DNA of 64,000 nt, taken from contig NGZR01000006.1 in the NCBI GenBank assembly GCA_002197995.1, positions 2,928,105 to 2,992,104 on the forward strand, written 5' to 3'. Position numbers and translations under genes: made by a program. The stretch is from Gaeumannomyces sp. JS-464. Its lineage: Eukaryota; Ascomycota; Sordariomycetes; Magnaporthales; Magnaporthaceae. The notes below the pieces were generated by a model. That model was not told where the DNA came from. It saw only the letters and a list, made by a program, of their open reading frames with translations, and made no database searches. Shown in pieces: positions 53,373-64,000 of this stretch (its first letter is position 1; every line of letters begins with the position of its first letter).

Positions 53373-54508
53373 CCTTTACTAATATGCCACAACCGGTCCA
53401 AATCGAACCGGTTAAAACGGTTAATTAAAAGCGCCCGGTAAAGTCGGGTACACGGACAAAACAAGAGTCGAACCCGGATAACGGCGAATTGGGCAACCGG
53501 TTTAACATAAAACAACGAATAAAAAGCAAAAAAAAAAATTGGAATAAATGCAGGAAAGCTCGGCGATTATAAACATGTAGTTTTTATAATAAACGAGGTT
53601 CGTAAGTGGAATTGCATCGAAATTTAAAGTTAAATAGGGTTAAAAAAGCAGGAGTTATAAGCAAAAAGTGTGGGTTTCGCTGCCCGGGAAGGACTTCGTT
53701 ATTTGTTAAAAGTCCGGGGTGTTATTCGTAAGCGTTCGTTCCGGGGCCGCTAATGCACGTAAAAGCTAAACCGAAAAGGGCGAACGCTAACAAAACGAGG
53801 CAAAAAAAAGCGTGTTTTTAAAGTTACCGCTTAAAAAGCGAAAAAAAGCGAACCCTTTTAAAAGTCGAGCAGGAAATTGCCACGGGATAATACGACGGAA
53901 AAAAACGATAGCGTCGTTTAACGAAACGTTTATTTATTTTCCTTTACTAGTATGCCACAACCGGTTCGAGTTAAACCGGTTAAAACGGCTAATTAAAAGC
54001 GCCCGGTAGGGTCGAGTGCACGGACGAAACAAGGGTCGAACCCGGATAACGGCAAATTAAGCAACCGGTTCGATATAAAACAACGAATAAAAAACAAAAA
54101 AAAATTGGAATAAATGCAAGAAAGCTCGGCGATTGTAAGCATGTAGTTTTTATAATAAACGGGGCTCGTGGGTGGAATTGCATCGAAATTTGGGGTTAAA
54201 TAGGGTTAAAAAAGCAGGAGTTATAAGCAAAAAGTGTAGGTTTCGCTGCCCGAAAAGGACCCCGTTGCTTGTTAAGGGTCCGGAATGTTATTCGTAAGCG
54301 TTCGTTCCGGGGCCGCCAATGCACGTAAAAGCCAAACCGAAAAGGGCGAACGCTAATAAAACGAGGCAAAAAAAAGCGTGTTTTTAAAGTTACCGCTTAA
54401 AAGGCGAAAGAAAAGGCGAACCCCCCCGAAATCGAGCAGGAAATCGCTACGGGATAATACGACGGAAAAAAACGATAACGTCGTTTAACGAAACGTTTAT
54501 TTATTTTC
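53373..54508. repeat. Two tandem copies of a 568-bp unit
   Basis: The unit beginning CTTTACTAATATGCCACAAC (53374) recurs at 53942 (CTTTACTAGTATGCCACAAC) with the same order of landmarks: AAACCGGTTAAAACG, AAAGCTCGGCGATT, GGTTTCGCTGCCCG, CGTTCGTTCCGGGGCCGC, AAAAGCGTGTTTTTAAAGTT, and AACGAAACGTTTATTTATTT. The copies differ by transitions. The first copy runs on from the end of the reverse-transcriptase remnant. Confidence 0.85.
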
Positions 54509-54516
54509 CCTAATAC

Positions 54517-56964
54517 ATGCTTGCGGTATGCAGCGAATACGGCGGTGCCGTTACAACCCGGTTAATTGCTACCCATATTAACACGCGGCATCGACACGTC
54601 CCCGTTAAAAGCAAACATCGAATTATAAAAGAAGCGGACGCATTGCAAATAAGCGGCACGTTAGCCGCCGACATTAACGAAGTGCGGTTCCCGGTCGAAA
54701 TCGTACCCGCCGTTAAAAGGCTGCAGGTTTACACCGACGGCAAGCGGTGCATAAAGTATGGCTATATACGGCGGACTAGGGAGGATATCCAAAAGCACTG
54801 TTAAAGCGCGCACGGGTGGGTAAACCCCAAAAAGCTAAGCGGTAAACCCGGGTTTCGGCTACTAGGCGATGCCGGCGAAGCGTGGGTCGACGGGGTGCAC
54901 TGCTAGCGATTCGGGCAAACGGGGGCGTTATAAAAGCTATTCGAAATCCAACCGCTAACAGCAGTAATAAGCTTAGCGGGGGACGATAGCGCCGAGGGCG
55001 AGCACGTGCAAGCGCTTAAAACGGCGTTCGACGAGGTCGCGGCCCGCATTAAAAAGGCGAACGAAAAGGCGGTAACGTTAATCTACGAGCAGTTAAAGCT
55101 ATCGGTTAACCAATGGGTTAAAAGGACGGGTTAACCGCGGCATTTGCGTGGGTTTAACCGTTAATGGCTGTTTAAAACGGCGTTACTTCCGGTCCCGGTT
55201 AAAAAGGATAATAATAAAAACAAAAACGATGGAAAAAAAATGAACGAAAAAAAGGCTAAAAAAAAAGCGACGAGTAAGGCGGCATTAAGTATAACGCTGT
55301 TAACGGTCGAACGGTTGGTTTAGAAGGCGCAAAAGTCGTTGCACGTGGAGGTAGTCGGGTTAGCCGCGGTGCATTTCGTTAATCGTCGCGAGGCCGGCGG
55401 CGAAAGCAGCGAAAAGCCGTTCCACGCGGGTTAAAAAGCCCAAACCATGCAGCGGTACGTTGGGACGTGAACGTCGGTGGTTGCGTATATTTGGCGCACG
55501 TCCGGGTTACCGATAATCGGCCGCGGGGCGGGTGGCGAAAGCGAAAGCGAAAGCGACGGCGACGGCGAGGGTGAAAAAGGCGGCAGTTAAAGTAGGCAGC
55601 GTAACGACGGCGAACTTAAAGCCGTGCGAAACTAGCGCCCCGGGTACCAGCTTACTAACCGGCAAACCAAAGCGTTTTAAAACGTCCGGGAAGCCGCATA
55701 CGACGCGGCGCGCAGCGGTAAAAGCGTAGCGAAAAACGGGGAAATCGATACGGACGAGCTCGAACGGCATATGTTGGAATTTTTTATCGCGTTGCTAAAT
55801 TACGACATTTAAAATAACGAATTTCAAAACGCGCTATATAGCGGGTTAGCCGTATTAAGGATCGACCCGTTAAGCGGTTAGCGTAATGCATTGTCGTATA
55901 CGGCCAGGTTATCGGCGGTCGTAACGGTAGCGCGAATGCTGGTGCTGCACCGGGCGTGCCGAAACCGCGAAAAGGAAGTGCGGCGGCGCCGAAATAAGTT
56001 TAAAAAGGGCGAAAAAAAGGCGTAGCAAAACGCCGAAAGCTATTTCCCGCGGGTATAGCAAATAGTACGGCGGTTTATAACGATCGTCGCGTACGAAAGG
56101 CGACCGACGCCGATAAATGCGATATTACGGCTACGGGCATATAAGAAAGCCATTAAAGCTAACATTAACGCGAACGGGGTTATAAATTAGCACGGGGATA
56201 CGTTATTATACGGGTCGGTGCAATTTAGCATAGCATCGTTACGTACGATAGTGCACGGTTTGCTGCACGAAGCGCGCTCGCAATTACGGCGGGACATATT
56301 GCTCGTTAAAACGAACGAAAAGGGCGGGCTAGTAAACGAAAAAGCGCTGCCGGCCATCCAATAGGATCGGCTAATGGATAACGCGGCCGAGCTAAAAGCG
56401 GGCTAAAACTTCGTTAAAAATCCGCGTAATTAGTCGACGCTAAGGTCCGTAAACGGAAAAAGGTGGTTAACGCAGCGGGTGGTTAAAGAAAAAGGGCTGC
56501 GGGCAAAGTTCGTCGACGAGCAAAGCGGTTAGCATTAACGAGCAGGTTGGGCGGCGGTAACGTGGCGGATAAACCGTATACACGAATACGCCGAAGCTAT
56601 ACGACGGTTCCGCGCCCGGTTGTTCGCATTAATGCATATAACCGGGGGATAGCCGGCGCGAAAAACGGAGCTGGTAACGGTGCAATATAAAAACGGCGCC
56701 GAAGGTAACGTTCGCAAGTTGTTTATCGAAAGCGGGCTGGTCGCGTTCGTAATTATATATAGCAAAACGATAGGGATAAGCGCTAAAGTTAAAGTAATAT
56801 ATCGATATTTGCCGCGGGAGGTCGGCGAGCTAATAGTGTATTACGTATAGTTAGCGTTACCGTTTTAGCGTGTTATAATAACAAGCGAAAACGGCGGGCA
56901 AACGGACGGTAATAGCCCGTTTATATAGGAGCTTAAACCGGACGAAGCGTAAATGTTCCCGGGG

Positions 56965-57003
<39 letters not shown>

Positions 57004-57490
57004 GTTAAAGGAAAAAGGGCGAGCGTAGCGGCAACGGCGAAGCGGAAAGCCGCGGGGCTAAGCGATAAAAAGCCGGCGGTTGTAAAAACCCGGGCCGAAG
57101 CCGAAAGGGGCCGTTACGGCGGGGTAGTAAAAGGCCGAAAAGTGGAAAACCGGCCGGGCTAACCGGGCCGTAACTAGCGCGTCGTTAACGTACACCGGGG
57201 AAAAAATCGGGTTATTAGCGTAGCGGCATAGCGTTAAAGCCATATATTAGCGGTTTATCCGGGATAAAACGCTAGTCGAAATAATGGAAAAAGCCAATAC
57301 GGCCGAAGGCGAGAAAAAAGGGTGAAAGGATAAAACGGGGGCGCCGATCGAAAACGCGTTCCACGCGTAAAGCGGGCATAACGTGCGGGTCGAAAAAGGC
57401 ATTTATAAGCGGTTAATGCACGAATTGTTATTTAATACGAAAGCGAAACGAATCGTGTTCCGCAACGCTAGCCGGGAATAGCACGCGTTT
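54517..57490 (+). pseudogene. OrsD-like (DUF3505/C2H2-type) transposon-associated protein relic
   Basis: The first frame (54517-54801) reads LAVCSEYGGAV...ATHINTRHRHVP, then RLQVYTDGKRCIKYGYIRRT and IQKHC-stop-SAHGWVNPKK, followed by GEAWVDGVHC. This is the zinc-finger pattern of fungal OrsD/DUF3505 proteins. Later pieces fit the same large family: FVNRREAGGESSEKPF, ALYSGLAVLRIDPLSG, LSAVVTVARMLVLHRA, IITSENGGQT-like text, a decayed 'arginine/RHIAV' block near 57220, and AFHA-stop-SGHNVRVEKGIYKRL with REWHAFCMF near 57360-57490. About 30 stops, nearly all TAG or TAA. An A36 tract (56965-57000) interrupts it. Function unknown; such genes are multicopy and RIP targets. Confidence 0.6.
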
Positions 57491-58080
57491 TGCATGTTTA
57501 AATTAACGATATAAAAAAAAGGGTAAGGAAAAGGGAAAAAAAAAGGGCCCGTCGCGGTTAAAAAACATCGCGCGGCAAGCGACGGAAAAGGAAAAAGAAA
57601 AAAAGTATATTTAACGTTAGTAAATCGGGATTTACCAGTCCCTACCTCCCAAAAGGCATATAACGTGCTAGCGTTACTTAAGCTTAACATTAGGCTATAT
57701 GCTGCTATTAAAGCGGTTAACAAATTAAACCCGAAAGTATACGGGGGTTGGGCCGCATTTCGGCGCTCCTTGTTAATAAGCGGGCAATTGATAATAGGGC
57801 GTAAAAATACGCCGGGGCGTTGTAAAGCGCTGCGGGTGGTAGTGATGCTATTGGCCGGCGGGTATGCCGGAAAAAGGGTAAAGCCGGGTTTGGGCGGGGG
57901 AGGGGGTTTTCGGAACCTCCTTTAAGCCCGGTTTAAAGTGCGGGGGATTAACGAGCCTACTAGTAATCCTAATGGTATAAAGGAAAAGGTTAAATATAGG
58001 CTTTTTAGGCCCTGTTATTATCGTTCGGCGATAGTGTAATAGTTAGTGGCTTTAACGAACGAAGCAAAAAGAAAGGGCTT
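57491..58080. other. AT-rich junction between OrsD-like relic and LINE
   Basis: Purine-rich sequence without a recognised protein; probably contains the 3' end of the LINE (minus strand) and the 3' end of the OrsD-like relic. Confidence 0.4.
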
Positions 58081-58095
58081 TTGGAAAAGCCGTTT

Positions 58096-61000
58096 TTAAT
58101 ATCCGGGCTTATCGAAAGCCGGGGGAGGGTCCGCTATAAGCCATTTGTTTTTTGCCGCTTTAACCAGCTTGCAAAATACAAAGTGGGAAGGGGACTTATT
58201 TCGCCCGTAACGGCACGGGTTATCGTCTTCGTGCTGGAATTTTCGGTGGTACCAGTCGAAATCCCCGTGGCCGGTGCGTGCGGCTATTAGCCGTTGCATT
58301 ACTTTCCGGTGCAATTGCAACGCTTCGGGCGTGTGTTGTGGTACCGGCGGGAGGCTTATAGCTTTATACCGATCCGGAAAGTTGTTTTTAAACCATGCGT
58401 TCCGGGCGTCCCGGGCTGTTTTCCGGGCTAAAGCCTTTATTCCGGCCACCGTTAGTTTAAAATGTTAAGGTATTAGCAAGGCCGATCCCAACTTTGCTTC
58501 GGCGTTTACCTTTTCGTTTCCGGGGATTCCTATATAGCTCGGGGATTAACGTACGTATACCTAGTGTTTATCCATAAAGCAATGGATTTTTTTAAAAGCC
58601 CCTTATAAATTATTAAAGGCCGTGCTTAAACAGCCGTTAGCCGCTGAGGTGTTATCGAGGCACAAATGGAAAGTGCAATTGCGGAAGCTCCAAACGGCTT
58701 TACGGAGGCCCATTTGGGCCCTTTCCGCTTCGCCGTCGAATACTTCCGCCGGATGCGCTAACCGGCCGTGCCCGGAAAGTTTGCGTTAACCGGCTTAGTA
58801 TATTACCCAGCCGTATCCAACTGCCCCGTTTTTTGCTTTGGACCCGTCGCTATATATTATAACGTCGGTAAGTGGGAGGGTGCGAAGCCACGCTATAAAT
58901 GCTTTTACGGCTGCAAGCTTTTCTTATATAACCACCGTAAGCCCCGTATATTTATAAGGGAGGTAGGCCGGGCGAGTGCAAGCCGGGAAAAGTTCGGCCG
59001 TTTTTTGCAAAAAGGTCGCAAGCTTGTTAGGAAGGCCCGCTTTGGGCTTACGGGCGTTAAAAGCCGGCTTAGCCGCTGCGGTTAAGGGGTGGTTTTCCGG
59101 AACCGTATTTATACGGGCCGCAAAACGGAAGCGGGCTTGTTCCAAAAGCATTTGGGCGCCGGGGATGCCGGATTCGTAATGTAAAGCGTTTGTCGGTATA
59201 GTTTTCCAAGCTGGTACCACTGCCCGGAGGGACGCTTTTAAAGCTTTATTAACCCGTTTAATTAAATGGCTTTAGCGGATAATTTGCTATTGTGCCGGCT
59301 TGTATGGGTGTGGTTTGGTTTTGCCCTTATACCACACTTCGGCCCCGTATAAAGCCGTAAGGATTATAACCGTTGTAACGGCTTTATGTACCGAATGTGC
59401 CGGTATCCCCCCTATCGAATTCGTAAACCTCCGGAGGTAATTTGCAACGCTTTAAGCTTTTGCGGCTTTGTTATCGACGTGGGCTTTAAAGTTAAGCCTT
59501 TAATTGAAAAAAACCCCTAACTACCGTAAAGCTTTTATAGCTTGTTATATAGTAAGGCTTTCCGCCGTAACCGCTGGGATTATGGGGTTTTTCCGCTTGG
59601 AAAAATGCATAAACTCGCACTTCCCCGGGTTAAAAGCAACCTTATTAGCTTTACCCTAACGTAGGATTTCCGTTATAATAACCCCTGCTTTACGGGAGCA
59701 CTCCTCCGGGGTGCTACCCGTTACGCAAATGCTTATATTATCCGCGTATTCGTACTTAACCGCTTTTGCTTTAAGTAGGATTTCGGCCATATAAAGCATA
59801 AATAGGACCGGTAACGCTGGTAACCCTTAAGGTAACCCGCAGTCCGGGGAAAAAGGGGGTGCCGTGGCGTTTTCTAAACGCACTTTTACCACCCTATTTT
59901 TTGCAAACGATAACACCTATCGTATTAACGTTAAATCCTAACCTTGGTTTAAAAGCCTTCGTAGGAGCTTCCGGCGGAGTATAGCGTCGAAGGCCCCTTA
60001 TACATCCATAGTAACGAGGGCGGCGGATTTATGCTTTTAAAAAGCCCGTTCCACCTTGTAAACTACGCATGCCGTTAAATCGATAGCGGCCTTTTTCGGG
60101 GTAACCCCGGCGTGTTACGGGGCTATTAGCCCGTATTACAGCGCGAGGGAGGCCATTCGCGAGGTTACTAAACGTTTTAACCCCTTCCTTAAACACGGGA
60201 GTAAAGTTATCGGGCGGTAGGATTTTGGGTCCGTTATATTCGATTTGTTCGGTTTTTTTAGCATAACCACCTCCGCTGTGCGGAAGGGGCCCGGGTGGTG
60301 CCCGGCCCTAAAGCAAGCTTCGAAAAAGGCCCTAACGTACTCCCTTATTGCCGGTTATACCGTTGTAAACAGCCTAACCGTTAGGGAATCGACGCCCGGG
60401 GCCGTATTTGCCGTACCGACGGTAAATTTCCGGCATTCCTCCAGGGGGACGTGGGGGTCCCACGGGAGTTGTGCGGTTCCTTAAGAGGCCTTTTACTGCA
60501 ACGGGTCCTCCTATAAGTCGTCCTCCGTTGTAAACCTACGGAGGATTTTGCGGCCTAATGCTTCCGCTTTATCCCCCGGGGTTACTATTACCTTTCCGTC
60601 GATATTTAACGGGGGGAGCCGTATAGCCGGTATAAGCTTGTGCTATTTTACGGCCCGGTATAACGCTGCTGGAAAATCCACTTCCTTTAACACGCTGGCT
60701 TAATGCTGTTTTTTAACCGCCCGGATCGTTGCTTTTAAACCACGGGCTTCGGCCGTAAAGGGCCCCCCATTTGCCATAGCTTTTGCAAGGTCCCGTTATG
60801 CGTTGGCGCACTTTTCGTTCCACTAGGGTTAGCCTTTTCTTTTAGCTTTAAGCCCCCGGCCGAAAGCTATTAACGCATTTTTTAGCAAGTTTATTAATGC
60901 TTCGGCCGCTTTATCCAAGTAATCCGCCGTGCATAAATTTATAAATGGCGGCAAACTGCCGGCCCCCGTTATTACCGCGTTTGCGAAAAACGGTAGTTTA

Positions 61001-61650
61001 TCGTTTAGTAGCGTAATACGCCGGCAATCCGGAACGGAGTTATTACGGTTAGGAATTTCGATCCGTATCGAGCGGTAATCCGAATCGGTTGCTAGCGAAA
61101 GGTCGATTTCCGCTGTTGCTAAAAGGGCGTTAAAAAAGGTAAGATTTAAAACGCCCCTATCGTTATACGTAGGTTAGCTTAGGTCGGTAAGTAGGAAAAG
61201 GTTATAAGTATTAGCCTATTAGGTTATATCCTAGCCCTTATTCCTATTACCTTTAACCGGATCCCACGCCGGGAACTTTGCGTTAAAGTCCCCGGTTATA
61301 ATGCATTTTGCCGTTAAGCGTTAACGTAGCAAAAAGTTTAACGAGGGTTTCGAAAGGTTCCCTGGAGGCCTATATACGTTAATAAAAGTGCACCCGGCGA
61401 CGGTAAGCCAAAGGATGTCCCGGGTATTGCTTGCCGGCCGGTCCGCTACGGGTTAAAACCCCGGGTTTTTCCGCACGTAAGTTATTACTTTGGGTTTGGT
61501 TTAGTGGTCGTGCTAGCTATCCACCGGGGTAAATAGCTCGTATAACGGGTGGGTGCAAAGCATAAGCTTCCCTTTCCACGCGCTAAAAGGCTTTTGCATT
61601 AGCACCACGTCGATATTTTAACTTTAAAATAGTTAAAGTAAAGTAGCCCC
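58096..61650 (-). pseudogene. LINE ORF2 (endonuclease, reverse transcriptase, RNase H)
   Basis: Domains in minus-strand order: apurinic-type endonuclease (FINVYRPPGN, CIITGDFNAKFPAWDPV near 61270-61300, LATDSDYRSIRIEI near 61070), then reverse transcriptase (MLKKPNRI, YRFNGMRSLQGG, VTMDV-stop-GAFDAILRRKL near 60000, and YEYADNISICVTG near 59730 where YADD is expected). The linker is VVPAWKTIPTNALHYESGIP (58924-59220 is open). RNase H follows (FAVDGEAYRAKKAVQAGLRK, YIGIPGNEKVNAEAKLGSAL near 58490). The C-terminal tail LIAARTGHGDFDWYHRKF and CRYGRNKSPSHFVFC is open at 58096-58449. The D-to-N and Gln/Trp-to-stop changes are RIP-like. Inactive. Confidence 0.88.
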
Positions 61651-61816
61651 CGCTTTTTAACTACGTCGAACGTTCGCTTAAACGGCGGTTAAAGCACGGC
61701 GTTCGGGGCGAAGCCCCGGGCGCCGGGCTTTATTACTATGCGTTTGTTATATCCGGTTAGCTGCTAGCATACGTAAAAACGGCGTTAGTATATTAAAGGC
61801 TTTAGTTTTAGGGTTG

Positions 61817-62950
61817 TTAGCCGGCGGTACCGTCGGTTTCTTTCGGGGGGTTTCCGGTTATTTCGATAGCCTTTTCGGGTTCGGGGAGGTCCAATTCCAT
61901 ATCCGCTAGTACTTCGTATTGGTTGTTAAAACTAACCCTAAGTTTTTTAACAAGGTGCTTTTCCCTATCGGCCGTACGGGCCGCGCTTTCGGGGGCCGGC
62001 GCATTTGCCGGGCTTTCCTCGGCAGCGTTAGCGGTGGTAGTAGCGGTAAGAACGGCGGCGGCGGCGGGGGTAACGGAAGTAACGGCGTTGCCGGTACCGG
62101 CCGCGGGATTAGCATTAGCGGTAGCGGTTACAACGAAATTGTTCGTAATAACCGCGGTTGCAAGTAAAACGTTAACGGTGGCGGCAATAGCGGCGGTAAC
62201 GGCGGTTTCCACTTTTTTTACCGCCGCTCGGTACGTTTGTGCGCCTAATTTCCTAACCGCGCATTTTTCCCCACGGGTTAAATGCTTTAACACTTCGTTT
62301 ACCCGTATAAGCTTTATAGGGCAGTTCGGGTAGTCGGCTAAGTACGGGCCCGAGCAGTTCGCGCATTGCGGGGGGGCCGTACACGGTTATACGTGCCGGT
62401 CGTCGTTTATTTTCCCGCATTAAAAGCACTTATCGGCCCGGGCGCAATTACGGGCCACGTGGAAGCCGTGGCAGCTAAAAGTGTGCTGGGTAACCGGCGG
62501 GTGTTATTATATACGGCGTGAAAAAAAAGTAATCCCTTAAAGCTTAAACCCGGCCATTTGCGAATAAAGGGATATAATTTACGATATACGCTTTTAATAG
62601 TTAACGCCGGCCCCGGAAAGCTTAACGTTTACCGGTTTATACCTTATTTAGGCTTCCACTTCCTCCCGAACCAATTTATTTGATACCGGGACGCATTGTT
62701 TAAAACCGTTGGTTAAAAAGGTAAAGCAGCCGGAAATTACGTAGTTGTATTAAATTTCGGGCTTTTCGATCCTTTTAGCGTTATATAAACGGCTTAGTTT
62801 AAATCGGTACTATAAAAGCCGGCTTTAAATATCGGCCGTTTTTGCTTTTAATACGAACCCGGTAAAGGATCGGTACGCTTCCGGGACGTTAGCCGTTATA
62901 AACGGCAGGTTTTTGCTATCGGTAAAAGCTTTGCGAATGCTAAAACCCGT
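61817..62950 (-). pseudogene. LINE ORF1 (Gag-like, CCHC knuckles)
   Basis: A minus-strand block HTFSCHGFHVARNCARADKC then CGKINDDRHV and CTAPPQCANC (about 62350-62500) shows the zinc knuckles of LINE ORF1. Upstream, PVNVKLSGAGVNY and VSNKLVREEVEA (about 62580-62680) look like the preceding RNA-binding domain. The C-terminal part is open at 61817-62293: an Ala/Thr/Val-rich low-complexity stretch then LRVSFNNQYEVLADMELDLP. The start is not identifiable. Confidence 0.7.
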
Positions 62951-64000
62951 TTGTTAATTAGCTTAAGCTTGCCGTTTTTTCGGGATTTTAACGAACACCC
63001 GAAAGTCGGTTTTAAAGCTTGTTAATAAGCGGGGTGCCCGGGTAGTTTAAAACGTACGGCCCCGAAAAGCTTATGCGGGTAATTAGGGTTATTAATAGCC
63101 CTTTTAAGCTACCGACGCGTAAATAGCCGGGGGCGCGCGTTGCGGGGGCTTTAAGGCCCCGTATAAGCTTTTTTCCTTTTCGGCCGGCGTAAATAAGCCG
63201 AAAAGGGCTTATTTAACGTAGTTAATAAAGCAATTTTTCCAGCCGTTAACTTCGGGAATCGCTTTCGCCGAAAAGGAAGTAATGTTAACGTTAATAAATC
63301 GAGTTAACGTAACGCAAATTAAAGCCGTTTATTATTATTTGCGGTTATAACTCGTAATAATTTCCTTCGCGGCCGCCGCGGCTAACCTAATAAGTGGGCG
63401 CGTACGCCGGCGTTAAAGGAAAAGGGGAAAGGCACTTATACCGGTGCTACCGTTATGAAAACCTTTTTAACCTTAATCGGGCTTTATTAAATATTGCTAA
63501 TTTCGCAACGGAAACGGCGTAATCGGGTGCGTTAACGCGCGGGAAAACCCGGGTAGTAATAACGCGTTTTTTCGAGCCGTTAAGCCGACGAAAAAAGCGC
63601 GCGCCACTTTATTAATTAAAAAAAAGGCTATTAACAACGGTATATTACCGTTATTAACGTTGTTAACGGGCGTAATTATTAATATTAAATCGCTAATTAA
63701 CGGGTGTTAAAAATTTATATATAATTTAATAATATATATTAATAACGTAATATTAAAAATTAATAAATTTAAAAAAAATGGAAAAAAACGAGGAGTTTTA
63801 TTTTTAAAAGCTATAACAACGGAAAAAAAAAAAAACGGTAATTAATTATACGTTAAATAAATTTAAACCCTTTTTTAAATTTACTAATTTTTAGCATTGC
63901 GCTATTAGTGCATATTGCCAAATTGCATACAAATCCTTAACACCCGCCAATTAGCGACCTAACACTAATAACTACGCCCGCTAACGGCGCTGGCGACGGC
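62951..64000. other. AT-rich RIPped sequence, unassigned
   Basis: Stop-dense in all frames, with A/T tracts (63700-63900). It may hold the LINE 5' region and another relic that continues past the window. No protein family could be recognised. Confidence 0.45.

Larger units (their letters stand above)
58081..62950 (-). mobile_element. Tad1-like LINE (non-LTR retrotransposon), RIP-inactivated
   Basis: On the minus strand an ORF1 with CCHC knuckles is followed by an ORF2 with endonuclease, reverse transcriptase and RNase H, the order of fungal Tad1-clade LINEs. Exact ends are not visible. Stops are nearly all TAG or TAA, as expected from RIP. Confidence 0.85.

Noticed and set aside
61906..62167. 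Pro- or Gly-rich frames overlapping the LINE ORF1 region
   Set aside because: Low-complexity shadows of the Ala/Thr/Val-rich ORF1 C-terminus.

Overview
This window looks like the chromosome of a filamentous ascomycete (Pezizomycotina, probably Sordariomycetes). The host genes are GC-rich. They carry short introns (54-121 bp) with GT...AG ends and CTRAC-type branch sites. There are Zn(II)2Cys6 regulators and one tRNA-Asp. The transposons are AT-rich and shredded by C-to-T/G-to-A transitions, which is the mark of repeat-induced point mutation (RIP).

Layout. 1-2.1 kb: broken sulfate permease, cut by the window edge. 3.7-10.3 kb: a decayed catabolic locus with one intact HpcH/HpaI aldolase between two dead zinc-cluster regulators and a dead SMP-30-type lactonase. 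10.9-21.6 kb: a nested transposon island, in which a terminal-inverted-repeat (TIR) element contains a small hairpin element, which contains a Ty3/gypsy chromovirus; the island abuts a truncated LTR of the same chromovirus family. 21.7-41.7 kb: the gene-rich part, with an MFS transporter, an SRPBCC protein, an atypical SDR, a serine O-acetyltransferase, an unRIPped 436-bp MITE, a CYSTM-like small protein, an F-box-like protein, a 77-residue hydrophilic protein, a broken tannase/feruloyl esterase, a Kelch membrane protein and a zinc-cluster regulator. 41.8-44.5 kb: a second, much less mutated copy of the TIR element with perfect 8-bp target duplications. 44.6-45.9 kb: tRNA-Asp and a 2-hydroxyacid dehydrogenase. 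46.2-64 kb: an AT-rich RIP desert with a gypsy relic interrupted by a Fot1/pogo element, a 568-bp tandem duplication, an OrsD-like zinc-finger relic and a Tad1-like LINE.

How the genes relate. The aldolase, lactonase and flanking regulators look like the remains of a sugar-acid or aromatic catabolic cluster. The sulfate permease and the serine O-acetyltransferase both belong to sulfur assimilation, but they lie about 25 kb apart. The serine O-acetyltransferase promoter has a striking inverted pair of CACGTG boxes. No antiviral, toxin or CRISPR-like system was seen. The least explained items are the TIR family with no visible transposase and the antisense cysteine/coiled-coil ORF plus tRNA-like cassette in the chromovirus 3' region.

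Caution. Several otherwise well-conserved genes carry one or two single-base frameshifts, many in short homopolymers. Part of the apparent pseudogenization may therefore be consensus error. The in-frame CAG/CAA-to-stop and TGG-to-TAG changes are more likely real and RIP-like.
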